A DNA stretch of 64,000 nucleotides from positions 22,049,758 through 22,113,757 of the forward strand of contig CM064872.1 of the NCBI GenBank assembly GCA_032719365.1, written 5' to 3'. The position numbers and the translations under genes were made by a program. Within the stretch, counting starts at the first letter, position 1; each line of letters begins with the position of its first letter. Below, piece by piece: positions 12,371 to 24,202 of the stretch. The stretch is from Prinsepia uniflora. Taxonomy: Eukaryota > Streptophyta > Magnoliopsida > Rosales > Rosaceae. The notes below the pieces were generated by a model that searched no databases, was not told where the DNA came from, and saw only the letters and a program-made list of their open reading frames with translations.

Positions 12371-13669
12371 AATGTAATGTGGTAATCGTATGAGCAGGTA
12401 ATTGTTAGGTTCGGAGTTAGTGCGTCTCGGTAGACGTGGGTGAGATTGGTTGCTCATTTGGCATGAATGGGTACGCCTTAGTAGGCGTGAGTCAGATTGG
12501 TACTTGTTGGATTACGTGATTGGGAGTAGACGTTGTGATACTGGTCTGGTGACCATGGGACTCGGAATGAATGATGAGTTGGAGTATTAAATCTGTCTGG
12601 TACTGGATTGGACAGATGGACTCCAGAATTGAAACGTGTTTAGCTCTGAGCTAAGTAGTAGGATGGTTGGTGGATGGATGTACGTACCATGTACGCCGTA
12701 CGAGGATTAATACTGGACAGGCCTGAGTGATGCCTGGTGACGGTATATAGGATCTACCAGTGGTATGTGAATGAATGTGAGGGTAGTCGGCTTAGGTCCG
12801 ATATCATTGGATTGGTTGAGCACGTGAACTGTACATAGAATACGGTGCGTTGGGCCAGAGTGATTTTGATGGGTTCAGTGATAGTATGAGAAAGTGCTCA
12901 GAGCCGTGGATGGCCAGTGGAACCCTAGAGTGGAGATGTGTATCACTAATGGATTGGTATTCAATGGGGTCCAGTTACACACAGGTCGATTGCTTTGTTT
13001 GTATACGTATACTCAGGGTGAGTAAGTTGGTGGTTAGTGTAACCACAAACGAGTATAAGGTCAGTTTTGACTGGCGACTGTCTGGTGGTGACAGTGTGGG
13101 AAGTGTCGGCGTAATGGCAAAATTTTCGGGTGGTATCAACTCGGGATGTGTGATCGATGTCACTCAACGTGGTCGGGTGTAGCCGATGCGACGTGAGTGT
13201 TGGTGGAACGTCTGGGTGTAGACAAGTATTGTGCTGGTTAGTGGGTGTACAAGCGCACATTGATGTGAGGTTGATAGATACCGGAGGTTGGTGTATGACC
13301 TGCGAGATGGGATTCGTGCCATTATAATGGCAGTATCTATAGGATATTGTCTGTTCGGATGCAGAGCTGGATGTCGGCTTGGATGTGATAGCTATAGTGG
13401 GAAAAAGTACTTTCAGCCTGACGGTTGTAGGTTGGAACATGTCAGAGTGATAGACTGATAAGGATCTGACGTCAACTTAGTATCACTGATCTGTCAAAGT
13501 GAGTGACCGGTGAGACACCATTATTATGTCTCGAGTAAGACTTACGAGTCGAAGTGTGGTTATATTGTACGTGTACGCTTACACGAGAGTGCCCGTGTAG
13601 TGGGACATGTTTGGATTTGCACCGTTTGGTTGTGGAATTGGGTCGGTTGGATTTTCGAGAACGAAATTA

Positions 13670-13684
13670 TTTAAGGGGGAAGGT
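13670..13684 (+). other. Polypurine tract of the LARD
   Basis: AAGGGGGAAGG lies immediately before the 3' LTR start, preceded by a TTCGAGAACGAAATTATTT-type segment of the kind found at gypsy chromovirus 3' ends. Confidence 0.75.
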
Positions 13685-16370
13685 TGTAACGACCCGTCCC
13701 GAATTCCAAGATTAGATTAGTGACTAATGAAGGATTAGTGAGATTATTCGGTGATTAGTTGAGCGAAATCGGACGGACGGTGTAAAATGACCGTTTGCCC
13801 CTAGTCATGGGCAAAATGTTGACTTTTGACTCGGGGAGTCAAACGTACGAGGACCGATGATCGTGACGTAGATCGAGACATCACGAGTCCGTAGATATGC
13901 GGCACGTCGAAATCGGACGTCGAACGTAGAAGTTATGGTCACGGGAGTGTAATTGGGGATTTACGTCTCGGGATCCGAACAAAATATTAAATAAATCTGA
14001 TTGGGGGATTAGTTAATTGTGGGGCCCTTAGATGAGTGACAAGTGTCACTCATCCCATGGGTGGCTTTCCCCAAAAACTGGATCCAATGAAATAAAATAC
14101 TATTTTAATTAAGTTTTATTATTTTAATTATTTCCCTCTCATTTCTCTCTCTTCCCTTCCGTGCAACCATCTTCATCTTCTTCATTTAATTTTTTTCTTG
14201 AAAACCGTATACCCCAATCCTACACAAACACCTCTCAATCATCATCCATTGCTTGTGACCCGTGAATGAAAGTTGGAGAGGATGTTGAGACGAACCCAAT
14301 GGTGGCCAGGACAAGGACAGTTGTGCACGGTGGCCGGAATTTTGGAAGGTAAACCATGGGATTCAAATTTTGGGTTTTTTTATTTGGATGGTGTTGATCG
14401 ATTCTAAGCTTAGGATGATGTTCCTTGAGCTCTTACGAGCTTATAGGTGCAATTTGGGACGGATTTGGACGTCGGAGGTGGTTGAAATAATGATCGAAAT
14501 TCTGGCCGAATTTGGTTGAGAAACGAGTGAGATATCGAAGTTTGAAGTTTGGGGCATAAATGGAGTTTTCCGGCGAGAAATTCCTGCGAGTCACTGGCGA
14601 GTTGACTCGCTGATTTTGACCCATTGACTTTTTTAAGTTGACTTTTACGTTGACTGACTACGCGCGTGGGGGTGCATGGGTTCAAACTTTGAGGTGGTCC
14701 CAGTGTCATTTTAAAGGTTTTGACGATCCAAATCCAATGGTGGTGGTTTCGGGTCGATCAAAGATTGTTAGGTTGGTCAAATTGAGGTTTTTCACCTCGG
14801 GATTCATGTCCGGGACACGTTGACTTTTTCAAAAAAGTTTAAGGTTCTTATTATGGACTTGTATAGGTTAGTAGTAACCTTTGGGTATGATTTAGGCAGG
14901 TCCGGAAGTTCCAGAGATGGTGATTTAGCTAGGGGAGGCTTATGGCACGTAAATCGAGGCGACATCGTAGGATGATCAGTGAGTGGACCTTGATTTCTAA
15001 ACTGTGATGCATGCATAAATGTTTTATGTGTTTTGTAGATATGATTTCTATCATGATGATTATGGATTGGTGATTTACATGATTTCACGTATTTTGAGGC
15101 GACTTACGTATTTGCACGTATCGAGGTTTATGGTTTTACACTGTGGTTATACGTGCTTATGGCTTCAGTGTTGGTTTAATGAAATGGTTTTGGATTTGAA
15201 GAAGGTACGAGACCCATTTGTTTTGGAAACCCCCAGACTTGAAGTCCATTTAGTTATGTAATTGGGCTCGAGGCCCAGTTGGTTTACGAAATTGGACTTG
15301 AGGCCCAGTTGGTTTACGAAATCGGGCTTGAGGCCCAGTTGGTTTACGAAATTGGGCTTGAAGCCCAATTAGTTTTCATGATCGGTCTTGAGGCCCAGTT
15401 CGTTACAATATCAGGCAGAAGTCCTAGTTACGGTTTATAAATGTGATTTCGGGTTCGGAGACCCTAATTGGATTTAGATTTGGAAACATGAATTTCTGGT
15501 TTCATGACGGTTTATGGGGACCGGGCATGGATCCTTTGAAAGGTTTTGAGAATGATTTCGAAATGGATTTCATATACCATCCTTTATTTATGGTTTGTCT
15601 CCTCCCGGGAGGGTCGTTGGCCTGGGTGGACCCCGGAGTAGTCATAGAGCACTAACTGAGTGGAGTAGCCCCCTTTGGGCACCTTACTCTCAAGAAGGCT
15701 TTTGGATTATAACCCCCAGGGAAGGTCAATGATCTGCGGACATTGATCTGGGTGGACCCTGGGGAGACTTGGGATTTGAGACCTCGGGTAGCATGCGCAT
15801 AGCTTTGGAAACCATGACAGGATTGGTTATATGATATATGTTAAACATGATTTCTTGGATTTGTGAAATTATGTTTTGTGAATAGTAAATGGATTTGGGC
15901 AATAACCCATATATTCGGATTTACGGTTTTGGGTTGAGTTCCCACTTATGGTTGAAATGAACTATGGATTTGTGAAAATGGATTTTGGCAGTGGCCCGTA
16001 TGATTTGAATTCACGGAACTTGGGGCTGAGACCCTAAGAATGGTTATTTGAACATATGATTCAATAAATGGTTTTTCGTATGCATGCATGCTTTTTAGTG
16101 AAGGGCATAAATCTCTTTATGAAATGTGTTTTTATGAACTTATTGCTTTTCGTCCATTAACAGCTTTTGATGTTTTTAATGCCCTTCCGGTTGATCACGG
16201 ATGCAGACTGTAGCAGAGACCGAGACATCACACTCCTCCACTGGATCCTGGCGTGCTCTCGAAGCCGGTCGAGCTGAAGGTTTGAATTATCCCTTGATTG
16301 ACACTTCGTGTCAGACGGGACCATGACACATCCCGTGTTAATCCCGAGAGGATTGGGATGGGTTGTGACA
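13685..16370 (+). repeat. LARD 3' LTR, uninterrupted
   Basis: This 2686-bp intact LTR starts TGTAACGACCCG and ends TTGTGACA, followed by the target duplication ATGCA. Differences from the 5' LTR include loss of about 115 bp near 14507, an extra roughly 20-bp TTTTATTATTTTAAT duplication near 14116, and a short insertion near 15790. The inverted repeat at 13863-13884 has one mismatch. An array of about 30-bp units with GGGC-TTGAG-GCCC hairpins lies at 15264-15405. Confidence 0.85.
15264..15405 (+). repeat. About 30-bp tandem units with GGGCTTGAGGCCC hairpins
   Basis: Four to five units of the form GGGCTTGAGGCCCAG plus TTGGTTTACGAAATC. The GGGC/GCCC stem persists while the loop varies (TTGAG, TCGAG, TTGAA, and GTGAG in the 5' LTR copy). 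The nested solo LTR at 3230 inserted inside the equivalent array of the 5' LTR. Confidence 0.7.
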
Positions 16371-16375
16371 ATGCA

Positions 16376-17345
16376 AGGGTTGTAGGGTTAGGGTCTTGCT
16401 TAAGGACGAAGAAGGTCTGCCGAGCAAGACGAAAGACAACAAATTTTTCTCGGCGGACGTATTCGCCGAGCAAAACAAACAAAAAACAAGAGACCAATAG
16501 CCTTTCAAATGCTTGCCCGTCAGAGGTCCGTCAAGAAAAGCTCGATTCTAAAGTCTTTGCCCAACAAACATTAGCCGGGGGAGTTTCATATAATTATATT
16601 TTTTTAATATCTGAATAATTATATCTAATTAATATATATATTTAAATAAATGCAATTAAAATAACAATAGAAATTTAAAATTAAAATAATATATATAAAT
16701 AAATAAATGTAATATTTTTACAGGATTAAAAATAAAATAAAAATTTCTAAAAACTAAATAGTTGGCGGTGGGTCGAGATGGGCAAGGTGATCATCGTCAT
16801 GGGTGAGCTGTTGACTCGGGTCCTAGGATGACGAGCCAAGGCCATCCAGCCCACACATACCTATTTGGTTGAACATGAGAGCAAGCTGGGCCTGAATTTG
16901 AGCGTTTTGGGCCGACATTTTCTCGTGTTGGGCCTGAAGGCGCGCATAATACGACTTGAGCTCGACATTATCCGTTTGGAGGTTCTCAATGTTGCCCTTC
17001 AGTTGAAAGACCTCCTCGAAATGGACTCTTCGAAAAGAACTTGAAGATCGGCTCGAGACATCCCAAACGAGCCCTTCCCCAGTGCCCCGGGCAACCTTCC
17101 TGGGATGCCTACCAAGTTGGTGCTTTAGGATGGCGGTCAACCTCTCGGGATCCGGTTGGTAGTCCTATAGCGGGACCTCAGGTTCTCTCTATGTCAACTG
17201 TTCCTAAGTCTACTGCACGTCCTCTACCATAGCCACCTACAAATTGGAATAAAATAATAATTAAAAAATTAATTAATTAAAAAATGGACATTTAATGACT
17301 GCATACATTGAACTTACGTGAATAGCGTTAGCCACCTAAGTGCCT
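16376..17345 (-). mobile_element. CACTA-like transposon relic
   Basis: Motifs such as CCGAGCAA, TTGCCC and TCGGCGGA cluster at 16420-16570, as in the subterminal repeats of CACTA elements. A minus-strand coding relic follows at 16823-17140 and an AT-rich intron-like segment at 17240-17330. No CACTA terminus or target duplication was found, so the limits are approximate. The same motif type is present at 1370-1449, on the other side of the LARD insertion. Confidence 0.4.
16823..17140 (-). pseudogene. CACTA (En/Spm)-type protein C-terminal fragment
   Basis: A 105-residue frame. The N-terminal part contains 'LGRHPRKVARGTG' and a serine run. The second half is heptad-like and Q/N-rich ('ENLQTDNVELKSYYARLQ', 'MSAQNAQIQAQL'), which predicts a coiled coil. 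This layout resembles the C-termini of plant En/Spm-type proteins (a glycine/arginine-rich block, a serine-rich linker, then a coiled coil). There is no catalytic domain and no obvious start. The family assignment rests on layout and on nearby subterminal-like motifs. Confidence 0.4.
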
Positions 17346-17594
17346 CATTTTGGGAGCCCATATCTTTGAATCCAGATAAGATTTCCCACTTCTTGGCTCA
17401 TTTGTGGATTCCTGGGCTTGAGTAGGTGAATTTTCACTATTAGAAAGTCCAATTTGGTTGAGAAATAAGGGAGATATAAAGGTTTGAAGATTGGACCTTC
17501 AATGGAGGTTTTCCAGTCGACCATGGCGGCGGCCACGGCAGCAGCCGCGGAGGTCATAGCGGCACATCCATCTTCTCCGGCGCGGTGTTGACTT
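17346..17594 (+). repeat. Fragment of a LARD-like LTR
   Basis: Bases 17380-17520 resemble 2275-2415 of the LARD 5' LTR (shared words include GGCTTGAGTAGGTGAATTT-type and AATTTGGTTGAGAAA). It was the target of the gypsy insertion at 17600, since CAGCT is present on both sides. It is then followed by a GC-rich stretch with CGG/GCC repeats at 17520-17560. Confidence 0.5.
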
Positions 17595-17599
17595 CAGCT

Positions 17600-20021
17600 T
17601 GATAGGGCCCTCTCCGTAATTCCCCATTGATTAATGAGAGAGGTCCTGCACCCGTCTGACACAACCTTGTAAAATTACTAAAGTACCCTCGAGAGTAAAA
17701 AAACATACTTACCACGAGACAGACAAGGGATACCATCATACCCCACTCGGGATATCTGAAGTACGTAACTCTACAGGATGCCTTAGCCTTTACACAGCTC
17801 GCGTCCGCGATCAACCTGGAGGATGCCAAAACCAATAAAAAAGTGTGAGTGGACAAAAACAAAATGTTGGAAAACCATTTTCCGAAATCAATAATTAAAT
17901 CCTCAGTTTTATAAAACATGTATGCGTAATCAAAGAAATCATTGCTTTCAAATAAAATAGCCATATATAAATATATAAACAATGGGTCCAACCCAAAATT
18001 ACATAAACATACATAAAGGCCCTCTGGCCCACGTTCCAATGAAATCATCGACTCTAAGCTATTTTGAAAACCTTGGCTCATATCACGAGTACTAAAAGGC
18101 AAATCTGATCATGCTGATCCAACGCCATAAGCCAAACCTCGTCTCGTTGGTCCAACCAGCTCGCTAGTCCAACTAGCATCCCATATATACTCATCTACAG
18201 ATCTACAGAGTCCAACTCCATGGGAACATGTCGAGCCCAGCTCTTACCACGTCCGAGTCCATCTCTGGGTATCCTCGGAGTCCAACTCCGGAATGGCGAT
18301 CCAACCTCCTGAGGTTGACCAATGCAGAACATATTGTATAATCTAATCAAAATACAATTTAACCGGGCGCCAGCCCTAACCATTTTTCAACTCAGGCACC
18401 AGCCCAAAACTCGGTTTTCCAAAAAACATCATAATTAAAATTCCACAATAATAGCTATAAACATTAATTCAAATCCACTCATTTATTCATCAATCATAAT
18501 CATGCTAAACCATAGCAAAAAATCAATAAAAACATATAATTATGCATGCTTCAGAGTTATGAAAGAAAATGTCCAATCACAGTACCACCAATCACTCAAA
18601 ACTCGAGCGGTAAGCCAATCCAAAGCCTCCTGGACGTCCGGGCATGTCCAAATCACATTCGAGGATCACTAATAATCCATATTAGTTCAAACATGAAACC
18701 CTCAAAAACCTCAGAATTGAAAACGTGTCTCAAAATCGCTTCTTAAGGAGAAAAACCTCCAAAGCATCATCATTGAATTCAAGACGTCGAAACATTTCAA
18801 ACAAGATCGGTTTCACCTCGAAATTTGAGCCTATGGTCAAAGTTCCCCCATGCGCGGTCAACACTGATGTCATCTGACAGCACTTGACAACATTGCCACG
18901 TGACACCCTCTAACGTGTGCCTTGTGGCACCACCTGACACCAGCCACGTGTCACCTACTAACGTCATCATGATGTCACCTACTAATGCCATTCTGACGTC
19001 ATAATGCCACATTATCTCTGACAACTTCTGACAAGACACCACATAGAACCAACTAGACACGGTCAAGGGGCCTGACATGATGATGTCACCTACTGATGTA
19101 ATCATCGTTAACTTCTCACGGGTTGACCTGCGAGTCTGCAATTGGGTCTCGTGACCTGAATTGTGATCCAACTCCCAAATCGCCATTTTGCGTCTAATCT
19201 CTGCCATTCCTTCACTGTTCTACTCACAATCTACCCAAGAATCGATCGACGATCCTAAAATAAAGGAAACATACCTAAAACCGCTTGGTCAAGCTCAATT
19301 TTTCACGGCCCATATTCAAACTCGACCCCAGACCAATCCACACATCCATTGTCCTTCCTTTTTGGGTCGACACACTCGCATGGACTCAGTGAAGATGAAT
19401 GTGATCAGAAACAAGAGTTTCAACCCCTAAAATCCGTGACCCAAAATTCAAGCTATATGGGTTCTCAGTTTTTACCTATTTCCAATAACGCTTGTCCTCA
19501 TTCCTTCATCATTCTCAGTCCCACAATCTCTCACAACATCTCCCTACTCACTGTTTCCCTCAAACTAGAACAAAATGAAGAAGACAATGATAAATGGTGG
19601 GGTACGGTGGTTCAGGTGTGTGTGTTTAACAAAATGGAAGATATGGGTATGATGTAGTAGATACAAACCAATGGGTGGGTGACACTTGTCACTCATCTTG
19701 TGGTCCCCACTAGATATTTTGGGTCGGAATATTCAAATAACCAAAGTCAACTTTCCTCGTATACTGTGCACCGAAAAAGTGCCTCAATCGATTACTTACC
19801 TGTAAAATCACTCTACGACGTCCAAATTCGATGTGTCGTCTATCTACGTAATCACAATCTCACAATCTTCGCATGGGCCTCGGTAAGTATGCAAATACCC
19901 TCTTGGCTCAAAATTGAATATTTTTCCCACTCAGGGGAAAAAGTTGTCATTTCACCTAAACTAATCCCAAAAATCCTCGATTATTCTCGATAATCATAAA
20001 ATTTTGAGTCGGGTCGTTACA
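17600..20021 (-). repeat. 3' LTR of the gypsy element (full length)
   Basis: 2422 bp. About 1.17 kb in the middle (18646-19820) is absent from the partner LTR. That block contains a dense cluster of ACGT-core words (CACGTG, GACGTC and similar) between about 18890 and 19110 and several short open frames without recognisable domains. Confidence 0.8.
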
Positions 20022-21329
20022 ATTTACCCTCCTTATAAAAATTTCGTCCACGAAATTCACTATAAAAAAATTGTCCTCAAAATTCACTATGAAAATTTGG
20101 TCCTCGAGATTCACATCAACCATTGACCAAAATTGTGGAAATCCACAACTGCCTCCGATCCCTGGCTCCCATGTGCAAGTCCACGTCCAAAATCCATCCA
20201 CAGAACACACTAGAAACAAATGTCACCCGACGTCAACTACCGTCCAACGACCAATGTCGAATCCCAACTCATCCTCAGTGACCGTACCCGACAAGTGAGT
20301 GATTAAACTGTCATTGGAATCCAAAACTTAACTCCTAAGACTCGTTTGAGGCATCGATACTCGTCAACCTCACTTGCCACCCACACAGGTGCACTAAGAA
20401 CCAAATCTAACGACCTTGCTCCTATTGAGCAATCACATATCCTCTTCCTCTAGGAAGTCCCAACCATCCAAGAAACCCACAAAGAACCATCGTGACCAGC
20501 CAGTAATCCATCAGCTCCACTGTCTCTGTTCGAGTTCCCTACTAAAATTCATCTAGCACCAGAGTCCTCTTTCGGTACCTCGACTAGCCTAGAGACTAAC
20601 TCTGCGATCCTGAATCTTCTTGAGTCCCCATTTGGCACTTTGCTCATCCATAGTGTATCCTGACCACATTGAATATTTTCTCTAGTCGAGAAAACAGAAA
20701 ATCAACATATCCAGGGTTCCTCTTGCCAACAAACCATGGCCCCAAGCTCCAAGCTCGGATAATAACTGAACCCTTCAAAGACCCTCTCCTCTAGAGCACA
20801 GTATTCGACACTTGGTCCAAGTATTCCAATGAAGTGTCAACCTCGGATCCAATCTGATTACCATACTGCGTCCATCTGGGATCCAAACTATCGTATCACA
20901 TCAATCTTGGATCCAATCAGACTATCATACGACTATCATGCCATCATGGCCTAACACTAGATCATGTTCGTTCAATCCCAAATCTGGACAAATCGCATGT
21001 CAATACTCCAAATCCTCTCTGAGTTCTCTTGGTCACCCGACCAACTCTCGAGACGTGTCCAACACGCACTCCTCAAGAACTCCAAAGGTAAACCAACATG
21101 TTCAAGCAATATATGTCTCACATGCAATTGGCTATTAAAGCTCCATAGCCATCTACTTCCAGCATAAATTCCCTCCTTCTAAGGTTCCAACATCAAAGGT
21201 AGATGAACGGTACAACTAAGATATAATGAGCCTGCTAACATCCTACTCGAGGCATCAGTTACCACACTCACCTCTCCAAAAGATACTCAATAGTACATGC
21301 ATAGCTTCTAATCAGCTCTAGTCGTCCCT

Positions 21330-21545
21330 CTTCCTCGAGTTCCAACCTTTTTGGGTGAATAGATACTAAGGCTCTGAAGTTCTGTGAAGATCCTAGTCAT
21401 GGGTAAAATAGTTCATCTCAATATATCTCAACTGCCTAGATGCATAAGAAAATACCTTCACGTGCATCATAAGTACACATTCCGAACCTTTGTAAGGATG
21501 CATCACTATAAATTCCAATACCCCCACTATCGTCCAGGAAAGTCA
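21330..21545 (-). pseudogene. Ty3/gypsy RNase H relic
   Basis: Translating the minus strand in pieces gives 'IYSDAS' (the catalytic Asp region of gypsy RNase H) followed by words matching the family's conserved 'YASRQL', 'NY..HD' and 'SL.YLFTQK' blocks, with frame changes and stops between them. Block order and spacing fit the Ty3/gypsy RNase H domain that follows RT. The relic cannot encode protein. Confidence 0.6.
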
Positions 21546-22322
21546 AACCGGAACTGTAGTAAATCGTTTCTTCAATTCCTAAAAACTCTGCACACACAAA
21601 TTATCATCTCAAACCAAATTGACCCCCTTCCGAGTCAATCGCATAAACGGGCTGCAATCCTGGAGGAACCCTCCACCAAACGTCCATAATACTCAACTAA
21701 TTCGAGAGACTCCAAATCTCGGTTACCCTGGTTGGTTGACGAAAATCCAAAACTACCTCAGTCCTCCATGTATCCACACTAATCTCTCAAATAATAAAAT
21801 CATGACCAAGAAACCAACACTGGTCCACCAAAACTGATACTCGCTCAACTTGGCATATCACTACTTCTTTGAATGAGTTAAGGGTTTCTTTCACTTAGCC
21901 CATGATAATGTCCATCCTGAGGAAAGTTGAAGTTGACAACATCAAGGTTCATCCGACGTAGGTGTGAATACCAAAAAAAAGGTGCACCTATCAACGTCAT
22001 GCAACATTAAGTACCCTCTGTTCCTCAACTCATTCTAGTTTCGCTCATAGCTTGGGTGTTAGGCCCTTAAATGACCTTCAAAATCAAGAGAAGTTGCAAC
22101 CATGTTGCAATCATACCCAGAAGTCCTTTCCAAAGAAGCAGAAAGGAGAAATCTCCTTCACCAATCAATAATATCTGTTGATAGCTACCATAAAGACCTG
22201 CTCTATTTCCCATGATTGTAGCACTCCTCAAACTAGCCCAACTTTTACAAGCTTATACACCCATGAAACTCGGAAGTGGCAAACAAATGAAGAAACCTCA
22301 CTAAGAACTTCCATGATACAGA

Positions 22323-22505
22323 TTACTTTCTCAACACTATTGCCTTGTTCAGCTGCCGATAGTCAATCCAAGTCTTAGGATTCAACCGATCCTTCACAAA
22401 AATAGCACCAGGGCTTCCTAAGATGATACTAGTCGAATGAACCCCAAATCTACTAAATCCTGTAGCTGAACCCTCTATCTTCTTAGCTCTTTCAATACCA
22501 TCCAA
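22323..22505 (-). pseudogene. Ty3/gypsy reverse transcriptase relic
   Basis: A 60-residue open frame ends with 'GAIFVKDR' and 'WIDYRQLNKAIV', matching the conserved fingers region of gypsy RT ('..FVKKKDGS.R.CIDYRQLNK.T'). The catalytic YVDD region is not in an intact frame downstream. In sense order it lies between the protease relic (about 23050) and the RNase H relic (about 21540). Confidence 0.7.
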
Positions 22506-23029
22506 TAGGGTGACTGTAGAATAGGTTGAGTACCCGGAAGAAGTTCAATCATATTTCAACCTCTCTTTGAGGTCGCAACCCCTTCAATCCTCTGGAAAAT
22601 ATCCAAAAAAATTTGCACAATCGATATCTTCCCCAAGCTTACTGAGTTATTCAGGGACATCATAACATGTGTCAAGTATCCATGACACCACTCCACAATA
22701 ACTCCTTAGTTTTCAAGCCATAGCTCTCGAAGGAAGTATCCTCTGGTCCCCACAAAAGTCAAACTGTGGCAAGTTAGGACTACCACAGACAATGGTTCCT
22801 CAAACACTCGATAGAGGCATGATGGTATCCACCAATTCATCCTTAGAATCACGTATATTCAAAGATGTTCAAGGGGATCGAATCTGTCTTAAGGTTAAAA
22901 CCTTTCTGTCAAACTCAAATAGTTTCGGACCACCGAACTAGTAACTAACATGGCACCAGTCGGTATACAATACTCACGTCTTAACCTAGTGGGATCAACT
23001 TCCAGTCAACAAAAATGGTAAATCCTTTG

Positions 23030-23267
23030 AATATAAAAGGGTGTGTGGTTTCATAATCCATCAACACTCGAGCATCCTAACCAAGGCAAGATAAAAGTAC
23101 CTATCACCACTCCCGATGTAGAACATGTCTCCAAATGTCCCACCAGACTGGGAAGATGACTCAAATTTCAACCTACTTCCTCGGGACCCACTTTTTCCCG
23201 CTCGTCGACCACTGAGAACCGAACGATTTTCACTCAATGAACCAGAGCTAGAAGCGTCCATCTTCAA
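23030..23267 (-). pseudogene. Gag C-terminus and protease relic of the gypsy element
   Basis: A serine/glycine/arginine-rich 68-residue stretch (23267-23061), like the linker after Gag, leads into 'MDYETTHPFI' at about 23062-23030 in a shifted frame. This corresponds to the gypsy protease motif 'DSGATHSFI', with the SGA residues replaced. The frame change and the altered active site mark it as dead. Confidence 0.5.
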
Positions 23268-23589
23268 AGCCCCGAAGGTAAACGAATCCTCATGACACCT
23301 TCGGTGTCACCTAGAACCACCTGGTCACTGCTAGGATTCTGACAAACTCATCTCCACTTGAGATGCCACATCCAATAGAGTCCGGAGAGTGTTGAATCCT
23401 CCAACTAGAACCATAGCTCGAATCTTATTCCAAAGATTCGACACAAACCAACTAATCCTCATCACCTCAATCGCCACCGTACCTTGTGTGAATCGGCCAA
23501 GTCTAGAAACATGTGCTCATACGGAGCCACAATCATATCTTTTACTCCAAATGCAGGAACTCCGCCTTCCCAGCATCCCAATAAGACTG

Positions 23590-23830
23590 GGGCGAAAGTG
23601 ATGTAAGAAAAGTTCCTCGAATGTTGCCCAAGTCTCGGTAGTTACATCCAAACTCGTAGATTACAATGTTTGCCACTAACTCTATGCAGACCAATCCAAG
23701 AGGAACACTACTCTTGGAACCGTATGCTCAGAAGGGCAACCCATCGTCCGTACAATCCGTTCAAAGTTTGAGATCCACTGATCAGTCCCCTGAAATCTGA
23801 TCCATTAGTAAACGTTCCTGGGTATATTGT
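23590..23830 (-). pseudogene. Gypsy Gag (retrotrans_gag) relic
   Basis: Piecewise minus-strand translation gives 'FERIVRTMGCP', then 'TWATFEELFLHHF'. These match the Gag core of Ty3/gypsy elements ('..W...E.IF..MGC...Q', then '.W.EF...F...F'). Stops interrupt the frame. It lies about 370 bp inside the 5' LTR, the expected place. Confidence 0.55.
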
Positions 23831-24202
23831 TAAACCATACACGATCAAGGGTCGTCAACAACCCTTGTTGCTCCCAGCAGCACATCCACCCTGACTGATC
23901 ATCGGTCCTCAAAATTCGAACAGTCACCATCTTGGGATCCAATAAACTAGTAACTCCACGGCTCTAAACCGTAGCGCCCACGAAATAACCGACATTCTCC
24001 GAGGTCCAACCCTACAAAAACATGGCATCCAATGCGTAACCGAACAGATCCAAGGTTCTTTCGGATCTTACTTTCCTATCCTCATCCTCTCTGCTAGGCT
24101 GTTGAAGGGACTGTCATAGTGAAGGCATTACGTCTGAAACAAAACAATCATGCACACCCAGTGTGCGATCCCATAGAGAGTAACCTTGTTCTCACACCAA
24201 AG

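Larger units (their letters stand above)
10103..13684 (+). other. LARD internal domain, non-coding
   Basis: Across 3582 bp no frame gives gag, protease, integrase, RT or RNase H similarity. The longest open frames (13440-12961 on minus and 12850-13182 on plus) overlap each other, are low-complexity and carry no domain. The region holds many small inverted repeats, for example a perfect 7-bp stem at 10408-10424 (TGACCAT-TAG-ATGGTCA), a 6-bp stem at 12473-12488 and a 7-bp stem at 12591-12617. About 98-bp diverged tandem units at 12146-12370 each centre on a long hairpin. The domain probably acts as RNA, for packaging and reverse transcription using proteins supplied in trans; that is inference from the LARD class. 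Confidence 0.75.
1450..16370 (+). mobile_element. LARD-like non-autonomous LTR retrotransposon (composite, with nested insertions)
   Basis: The ends are TGTAACGACC...TTGTGACA. The 5-bp target duplication ATGCA flanks both sides (1445-1449 and 16371-16375). The 5' LTR is 1450-10102, enlarged by a nested insertion at 3230-9138. The internal domain is 10103-13684 and the 3' LTR is 13685-16370 (2686 bp). With the insertion removed the 5' LTR is about 2.74 kb, close to the 3' LTR. A priming site complementary to initiator tRNA-Met directly follows the 5' LTR, and a purine tract precedes the 3' LTR. The 3.6-kb interior has no gag or pol. Long LTRs around a conserved non-coding core are the hallmark of large retrotransposon derivatives (LARDs). 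The words before the purine tract (TTCGAGAACGAAATTATTTAAGG) resemble chromovirus 3' ends, so the mobilising partner is probably a Ty3/gypsy element. Confidence 0.85.

Noticed and set aside
10200..13100. Many separate 6-bp perfect hairpins in the LARD core taken one by one
   Set aside because: By a rough count about ten stems of six pairs with loops of 3-13 bases are expected by chance in 3.6 kb, so individually they are not evidence. Only the phased, covarying set is reported.
12961..13440. 159-codon open frame in the LARD core
   Set aside because: It overlaps another open frame on the opposite strand, is Thr/His/Ser/Pro low-complexity, has no domain and no counterpart to gag or pol.
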